Source: Mercenaria mercenaria (taxonomy: Eukaryota; Mollusca; Bivalvia; Venerida; Veneridae). From it: a DNA stretch of 64,000 bases. Positions 57,201 through 64,000 of the stretch are shown here, piece after piece. The notes under the pieces are model-generated. The model did no database searches. It saw only the letters and a program-made list of their open reading frames with translations, and was not told the origin of the DNA. The stretch is from NCBI RefSeq assembly GCF_021730395.1, contig NC_069373.1, positions 44,172,501 to 44,236,500 on the forward strand, in the 5' to 3' direction. The first letter of the stretch is position 1; each line of letters opens with the position of its first letter. The translations under genes and the position numbers were made by a program.

Positions 57201-57343
57201 ATGTCTTTGCAAGTGGGCTCGATAAAAAGTACTGCGAATATAATGCAGACAGCCAGAAGGAAAATTTACTGTTTTTTAACTTCACTTCAATATCTTTACT
57301 CAACTATAATACTCCTGAAACATTAATAAAAGTAAGTACATAA

Positions 57344-57750
57344 CAAGAGCTGTCCCTATTGGTGACAAATGCCCCATAAGCGTGCCCAAGAATGCCACAG
57401 TTGTCTGTGACCTTGACCTTAGAGTTAGGGGTCTGGATCTTGCACATGACACATTGTCTCATTATGGGGGACATTTATGCCAAGAAATTTGAAAATCTCT
57501 TCATCAATAGCAGAGTTATGGACCGGACATGGAACAGACCCTGTTAACCTTTACTTCTAAGTGTGACCTTGAGCTTGAAGCTAGGGGTCTGGGTCTTGCG
57601 CAGGACATGTCGTCTCTTTATGGTTAACATTATGTCAAGTTATTTCGAAATCCCTTTATGGATGGCAGAGTTACAGCCTGGACAAGAATATACACGGACG
57701 CACGGATGGACGGACAGTGTGATTTAAATATGCCCATCTTCGGGGGCATA
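57344..57750 (-). mobile_element. Rolling-circle-like element, family F (B-related), minus strand
   Basis: Read on the minus strand it starts TTTTTATGCCCCCGAAGATGG, like family B. It has diverged units with AGGTCACA-type words and ends TGTC-ACCAATAGG-GACA-GCTCTTG-TT. It thus shows the shared hairpin plus CTCTTG end, inside the ZNF277 intron. Confidence 0.6.
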
Positions 57751-58689
57751 AAAATTATATATATTAACTGTTCTCTAGTTTTCTTAAAAATTCAGCGTAT
57801 GCAAATTTCAAGAAGGCTTTTGAAATCTGATCCATTAAATATGTATTTATATCTGCCTGCTGACGGAATATTGAGTAACGAATGTCCCAAATTATATAAC
57901 TTTTGTTCATTTTTCATGCAGAACAGACAAAATCACCATCTTGTCATAATAAAACGTTTATTTTCAATTTCAAGGAACATTTTTATTGACGCCCTCTGAC
58001 GATAATATAGTACAAATTTTACCCTGCAATCAACAATCGTGTTCGGACGATTATTTCATGCAATATTTCTTATTGCATAACTTAAATTTCATGCTACAAT
58101 GCACAAATTACAGCCCTTTGGCAGAACATTGAATTTTCCGTCGCATTTATCTCGCTATCATTACAATAAAAAAAAATATCAAAGTTGAACGTGATGAAAA
58201 ATTCACCCATAGTGTTTTGTACGACAAAGAACTTGGATCGGTAAATGAAATAATTTACTCCGTGTCATGGGGCTGTAGGAACGATCTAATGAGATAGAAA
58301 TTCAATTTACCCGTTAAAAGTTTTGCATAACTGATCATTTTGAATTAGGAGAAATATATTGAAAAAGGACAATATTAGTGGAAAGTGGTAATTATAAATA
58401 GAGATAGCCTACAGCCTTTAATTTAGTATCATTAAAAAATTAAAAGAAAATCTACCAAAGCTAATTTAAGATTGTTACAACATGATGGCTCTATAACTTT
58501 ACTAGTGACAATTATAATGTCACATTAAGTTTAAGGGTAAAAGTATCGAAGAAAAGCAGTTAAAATCATTATCATGAAATTAGATACATACTTCAAGGGT
58601 CATAATATTGGTTTAATTTGTTGTTGTTGAGGTTGTTGTTGTAAGAGTTTTAAGTTGCATCAACACAGTTCAGCTTAAATGGTGATAGC

Positions 58690-58850
58690 AGATGCAAGGT
58701 TTCAGGAATGGGGGTGCACCTTGGTAGAACCACCAACCTTCTCAAGCCAGTTGGATTATTACCTCACATGAAAACCTGATCAAAGTTTGAACCTACACTG
58801 TGAGGTGCTTGGTAAGCAATTCAATGTCAGCAACCTTAGAGGACCCCAAT
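58690..58850 (-). mobile_element. tRNA-derived SINE, minus strand
   Basis: In inverse it has a decayed tRNA head (GTCCTCTAAGGTTGCTGA, with GTGTAGGTTCAAACTTTGAT around the B box) and the body AACTGGCTTGAGAAGGTTGG then TGGTTCTACC. Same family as 38918 and 43535. Confidence 0.5.
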
Positions 58851-60259
58851 TTCAGTTTATATGACTTACAGTTGGAATACAATGTAAATGCTGGCATTGT
58901 TCATTAATACATTAGCACTATGAATAGAGGCAACAACATGTATTATCATAAATGTCACTAGAAGAACACAACAAAAGAAGTTGCCTTATGCAGCTCGTCA
59001 GTGTAGTTCAACTTCCAAAAATTTACTTTTTATTTCAATTACAACCTGCCATAAGCTGCCAGATCATGTCACTACCTTGCCTGGCTGCCTAGTACAGGTT
59101 TCACTGTAGTTATAAATTATACTTCTTTTACTGATAAAAGCTAAATGATTATAATCAGAAACACTCCAGTCCAGATGCTGAGAGTCTGTATTTTTTTTTA
59201 TTTATTCAATAACATATTAAGTACCATTTTATGCAAATCTTACACTTTTATCCAAGTACCACACACGAGCAATATGTAAATACAATTTTAACAAAGCTAT
59301 TATCAACATCAAAGAGAACTATTTATTTTATTTTGGCACGCCGTGTCTGTAATGTAATATGCACTTCACGTCTATCACAGACTGCCCATTCACTTGTCAA
59401 GTAGAAATCTTCATTTCGACATCGCCGATCGCGATCCAAGCCCTCAAAGCTGCAAGTCAAGTTTAGGAAACGTGATATCTCAGTGCGATTATACAATAGA
59501 AACTGACGAATGTCTTGACTCCGCAATAAAATTTCAGTTTTGAAAGAGAAATGTGAAAATTAATATCATAATTGGAGTGGCTGTTAGATATCTCTGTAAT
59601 GTCATTTTGGTTTTTGAATTTTTATTTAAATAGAACAACTTGTTCAAGCATTCAGAATATAAATCTGTAAACTGCATGACAAAATGCAATTACGATGCAA
59701 ACGCTGATAAATGGAACTTGATTTTACAAAAAATTATTCTTTACAAATCTGACAGACGTTCGCAATATTGATCAAATGTGATATATGTTTTCTTTTGAAT
59801 CAAACTCTCTTTGCTTTCATCATTTTAACAAAAATATCTTTCCTATACGTTTTAATAATAAAAAAACTCATTAGTTTCTCCAAATATAGTTATAATTGAT
59901 TTTTATTTGATAGAAACTGAGTGCCTATTAAAGTTAACATGACTTTGCAAAAAAAGCATGTCACTCATTTCATTGAAAAAAATATATCAGTCAGCCTACT
60001 GTTATGAAATTCTGGCTATTTCTATCTTTAAGTTTAGATATTTGAACTGCAATAAAAGGGAGGGGTAAAAATACATAGTTCTTAATATAAAAACTGTTAA
60101 ATCACAACCGTTACATAGACGGTTTTCAATGCATTAATAGAAAATTTAACAAGGATAATGTGGTCTTTCAATCTTACTTTGATTTTTTTTTTGGATGGAG
60201 GTTAAGTCACAGTGACATAATTTCTAACCATATTGTGACATTTCAGTTTCTAATGTTGA

Positions 60260-60437
60260 AAGTAGACCGTAGTTGCCCCTCCATGCATTAATCTAAGCAT
60301 GAGGCTAGGCAGATATAATCCATCCCCTCGAACATGCCAACTGGACAGGTTCCTAAAGAGATGAAGAGATGGACCTGCAGGCTGGTCTTGGTCTGCACTG
60401 GTCGTGAAGGTAAAATCACTTGCCACCAGCAGGCCAA
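60260..60437. repeat. SINE fragment next to partial R element (copy 9)
   Basis: TTGCCCCTCCATGCATTAAT resembles part of the SINE body. From about 60380 to 60437, CTGGTCTTGGTCTGCACTGG and AAAATCACTTGCCACCAGC are the end of element R, without its other half. Confidence 0.5.
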
Positions 60438-61771
60438 AGAATAGAGATATAAGTCAATACAATGTGCAAACTACAGTCAATGTTTAATTTTAGACATCTG
60501 ACCAGCACTCCTGCTCTGACAAGAGTTACTGAGTTCACACAGTCAAATACTACCCCTGAGAGAATTCAAACATTTTATACAGCCGATCCAGAGTTTGATC
60601 CCCCTGATCCACAGCTATACTTCTCAACCACTGAGTTTCCAGCCGATATTACATCTGACTTAAAATGCAGGAATCCAGAGTTTGACTCCCAAAAGATTAC
60701 ATTTTCTCTGTTATACAACCAATGTCAAAGGTTACCTGTCCCTCTCTGTTTCATGTGAGATAACTATTTTCAACAATTTTTGGAAACAAACAGGGAATAA
60801 GGACAAAATCTCCAATATTTACTGGTTGGAGATCTGAAATTTTACACATAAAATTTGTTTTGCAAAATTTACTTTAATCCTGCTAATAACCAATGTCAGC
60901 TATGCTATATCAGGACAATTATTAATAACAATGAGGAAATTAAATATGATAAACATCTTTACATCTCATAATTGTACAATTAACGTAATTTCTATTGAAA
61001 AGTTTTCACTTGACAATTACAAAACTCGAAATGCATTTATTTTGAACATCCGTTCAAAAGGTCACCAATTAACCTAATTTTCATTCACACAATATCTTTA
61101 CATTCAGGAAATAGCAGGTTCCAATATATTTAGAGGATAATATACTATGTAAACAAAATTATGCTTTTCCACTAATTGAAATAACACAAAAGTTCTATAC
61201 ACTAAATCATAGATGCCAAAACTATATGCCAATATTCTATAATTGTTTACACAAAAGACAACACGTGTCAACTGGAGCATAATTACACTGACATGGACAT
61301 AATGAGTGGCAGAAGCATGTACAACACAAGGCACAACAATAGGAAACTTCTATACATCATGTATAGTGTCAGGCTGCCTACATCTGCGGATGTAAATCAG
61401 CCTACGATTGCTATCTTTGCCCTAAAATTGCTACTATGAATAAAACCTAACCTATATAATAGTTCAGTGTATTTTTTCATTCATTTATATATTTATCCTT
61501 AATCACCTTTTTGAGGTCGCTGGAGTGGAATATCACCATTTAAATTATTTTTGATTTTTGTCGTGCCCTAGTATAGAAGATGCTGGTCAAATGACATTGT
61601 GTATATTGGTATTTTTGATATAATACACTATTGTAATAACAATCTGACATTGTTTTAAGTATAGAAGACATTGATCAAATTCACTGTCAGTGTCTGTAAT
61701 TGGTGAAGAAATAAGAAATTCTGATGTTTCAGCAGAAAAAGCCGACATGTGATAAAAAGAATCTTACATTT

Positions 61772-62006
61772 GAGCCGTGCTATGAGAAAACCAACATAGT
61801 GGGTATGCGACCAGCATGGATCCAGACCAGCCTGCGCATCCATGCAGTCTGGTCAGGCTCCATGCTGTTCGCTTTTAAAGCCTATTGGAATTGGAGAAAC
61901 TATTAGCGAACAGCATGGATCCTGACCAGACTGCGCGGATGCGCAGGCTGGTCTGGATCCATGCTGGTCGCACACCCATTATGTTGGTTTTCCCATGGCA
62001 CAGCTC
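61772..62006. mobile_element. 235-bp fold-back MITE
   Basis: Two arms of about 105 bp are nearly perfect inverse copies: GAGCCGTGCTATGAGAAAAC at the left and GAGCTGTGCCATGGGAAAAC when the right end is read inversely, both continuing through ACCAGCATGGATCCAGACC and the GCTGTTCGCT words. The unpaired centre is only about 25 bp. ATTT borders both sides, a possible short target duplication. Translations of both strands give the same chance peptide (AWIQTSLRI), which is not a gene. Confidence 0.8.
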
Positions 62007-62704
62007 ATTTGTATCTTTAAACATTGAATGTATTGAACTTGTTGAACACAAATAATAAAAAAAAAAATCTGGCAGAGCCTTACACTTTATTATTTCATTC
62101 AACTTGTTTACAAAATTCAATACAAAGACACTCACATTCTGTTTATTCATTAACACATCATTCACATATTTCTTCTTATTTCAATGCTGTATACCATTAA
62201 ACCATTTAATTTCACTGGTATAATATTTCAGTTAAAACAGCTATTTCAGGAATTTATTTGCATTAATTTTTTCAGATTTTAACACAAAATACAAATCTAT
62301 CAAAATCAATACTCAAGCAAAATTAATGGTTGATCAGTATTAGGCAGACACAATATTTCAGTGTCTATCACTTTCTTGAAATCCAAAACTATTTTAAAGG
62401 CATATCCTGTACTTTTTTTCTCTTAAATTATCATTCAAATGTTGATTCAATTCTGTTTTCTAATATCTTCCGTTCTATATAAGCTGTCATAGTAGACATT
62501 ATAATCTCACTTGACTCGGCTAAGACACTGCTCAAAGAAACCTCCCACAGCACTAAATAAATTACATATACCCTGTCACCATTAAAATCTCATGACCAGT
62601 ACAACTTACCTTTAATTTCATTCAAGTACTTTTGAAAGAAGAGGACCATGCTGACCTTGACTTTTTCACCTTAAACATATGTCATGACATACTTTATCAT
62701 GTAT

Positions 62705-63033
62705 GTGTGTGTGTTTGGGTTTATTGTCTTTTTCAACAATTTTTGAGTCATGTAAACGACAGTGTCTACTTGTAGCAGTGTGTGCAATGCCCAGCTATAC
62801 AGAGCTGCTCACTGGAATATCATGCCGCAGACTCTTGACATCATACCCCAACCAGTCATATTATACTGACATTGGACTGATCAGTCCTAGTACTATCCTC
62901 TTAGTGCCGAGTGCCAAGCCAGGAAGCTGCTAGTACCATTTTCACGTCTTTGTTATGACACGGCCAAAGAGCAAACCCACAACCTCAACCACTCGAAGCT
63001 GCTGCTCTACTACTAGGCTACCGAGGCCGTTAC
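62705..63033 (-). mobile_element. tRNA-derived SINE, near full length, minus strand
   Basis: In inverse: head AACGGCCTCGGTAGCCTAGT with AGAGCAGCAGCTTCGAGTGG (A-box and anticodon region) and GTGGGTTTG (B box damaged). The body has GGTACTAGCAGCTTCC, TTGGCACTCGGCACTAAGAG and GGGTATGATGTCAAGAGTC. The tail comes from TTGTTGAAAAAGACAATAA and (CA)n. The head and the TTGGC-GCTC body word are shared with the SINE at 49568. Confidence 0.7.
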
Positions 63034-63079
63034 ACTGTATCATGAAAGGCACTAATTTTGTTTAGTATAAAACATTCAT

Positions 63080-63710
63080 CCCTAAATATTACAGACCCTG
63101 GCAAGAAAGAGGCAGTCAAATGGAACAAACTTCAGAGGATACTTCTTACCAAGTTTGGCAAAGATTTATCTAGTGACTAACAAGAAGAAGTTTTTTAAAA
63201 GGCTTTTCTTCACAAGCTCTAACAGTCTATTAACTGGAGTCAAGCAGAACCTCTTGTAAACACATGAGAAAGCTCCACCCAAGGATGCTACAGACCAAAT
63301 TTGGTGAAGATCCATTGAGGAGTTAATGAGAAGTTGTTTATTGTTTTTCTATTTTTAGCTCTGGTAGTCCTAAAAAGGGGCCAGTCAAGCAGAACTATTT
63401 GAACAACACTGAAAGAGGTCCATGAAAGGATGCTACAATGTTTGCTGAGTGTCCATGACATAGTTCATGATAACTAGTCTAGTTTAGCTCTGGTGGCCAC
63501 TTAACAGAGTTAAGCGGATCCATTTAAACAAACATGAGTGGTGTTACAGGCAAAGTTTGGTGATGATCCATTAAGTAATTCTGGCAAAGTCTAAAAATGG
63601 TCACACAATCAATTTAAACAAACAGGACAGAAGTCCATACAAAGATGCTACAGGCCAAGTTTGGTGAAGATCCATGAGGTGGATCATGCGGGAATGACTT
63701 TGAATGTTTT
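63080..63710. repeat. Tandem-unit dispersed repeat in ZNF277 intron
   Basis: The phrase AAGTTTGGTGAAGATCCAT recurs in diverged form near 63147, 63297, 63551 and 63656, with GCTACAGGCCAAGTTTGGTG-type context. Units are about 105-255 bp apart, so the array is irregular. No terminal hairpin found. Confidence 0.5.
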
Positions 63711-63811
63711 TCTTTTTTATTTATTATGACAAGGTAATGTTTCTTTTTAATACTACACATACAGAAAAATTATTGTGTGCTAAAAAACCAACAAAAACAT
63801 GTAAAACTTAC

Positions 63812-63936
63812 TGGGGTTGATCCCAGACCAACATATCTGGGAGAACATTGGTATGGCTTGATTCATGCATGTGGTCAAAAAGAGCTGATTTTGTTTCAAA
63901 CTTTTGATGACATCCTATACATATTCTCATATGAAC
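63812..63936 (-). CDS. ZNF277: ZNF277 penultimate coding exon (C2H2 zinc finger)
   Basis: Minus strand, 125 bases, acceptor TTTTATTACAG and donor GTAAGT. The translation starts VHMRICIGCHQKFETKSALF and ends NVLPDMLVWDQP plus two bases. It contains a complete C2H2 finger, C-x2-C-x12-H-x5-H (CIGC, then H and H in DHMHESSH), aligned with the last finger of human ZNF277 (CYGCHVKFKSKADLRTH, then LLPDRKTWDQ). Splicing to the exon at 56331 gives WDQPQYYFPTYEND, against human WDQLEYYFPTYEND. The rest of the gene lies beyond the right edge. Confidence 0.93.
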
Positions 63937-64000
63937 CTGTAATAAAACATAATAGGTACAGCAAAATATGTAACTATGGCTACAATAAACATTCAATTTA

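Larger units (their letters stand above)
56332..63811 (-). other. ZNF277: ZNF277 last intron, 7.5 kb
   Basis: Donor CCCCA-GTAAGT at its start and acceptor TTTTCAG at its end, phase 2. It holds the repeats listed inside it (56660, 57344, 58690, 60380, 61772, 62705, 63080). The remaining parts, roughly 57751-58689, 58851-60259 and 60438-61771, show no recognised feature. Confidence 0.85.

Noticed and set aside
60462-60758. 98-codon plus-strand ORF
   Set aside because: No recognisable domain or splice context; it lies in the antisense direction within a ZNF277 intron next to repeat fragments.
61724-62165. ORFs on both strands with the shared peptide AWIQTSLRI
   Set aside because: Both are the arms of one fold-back MITE read in opposite directions.
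1-64000. Retroviral, LTR-retrotransposon or Polinton-like remains
   Set aside because: No long terminal repeats, and no translated segment recognisable as polymerase, integrase or capsid, were seen.

Overview
The window looks like a gene-poor, repeat-rich stretch of an AT-rich bivalve mollusc nuclear genome, most probably a veneroid-type clam. This rests on spliced animal genes with GT-AG introns, molluscan-type tRNA-derived SINEs, and many pearl/MINE/DINE-like elements with internal tandem repeats. The species is inferred, not proven.

Layout. (1) 1-5437, plus strand: the last four coding exons of nuclear respiratory factor 1 (NRF1, the erect-wing family). The gene enters from the left edge, and each of its three introns carries a different tandem-repeat element. 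(2) 5438-12440: 3' flank with an hAT-like MITE and a rolling-circle-like element that has a second one nested in it; no gene seen. (3) About 12440-23900: a tandem array of initiator tRNA-Met genes, all on the minus strand. There are 12 canonical 72-nt copies, 5 copies of a 76-nt variant class and 2 decayed relics. Much of it is organised as a 2,087-bp higher-order repeat holding four tRNA genes, and one later unit is split by a TTAA-flanked MITE. (4) 23900-35465: mostly unexplained AT-rich DNA with a SINE, a fold-back element built of minisatellite units with 9-bp target duplications, and one isolated exon candidate. (5) 35466-37871, plus strand: an uninterrupted 801-codon ORF for an unrecognised, probably disordered protein with tyrosine and SH3-ligand motifs. 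(6) 37872-56165: no gene recognised; at least eight copies of a roughly 150-220 bp terminal-inverted-repeat element, several SINEs, and two elements ending in long palindromes. (7) 56166-63936, minus strand: the last two coding exons of ZNF277, separated by a 7.5-kb intron packed with repeats.

NRF1 is a nuclear transcription factor for mitochondrial and growth genes. ZNF277 is a C2H2 zinc-finger protein. The initiator tRNA array supplies translation initiation. Nothing in the sequence shows that they are co-regulated. The most notable structures are the initiator-tRNA higher-order array and a set of mobile elements with unrelated bodies that share one terminal design: sub-terminal inverted repeat, internal tandem repeats, short hairpin, then CTCTTG followed by T.
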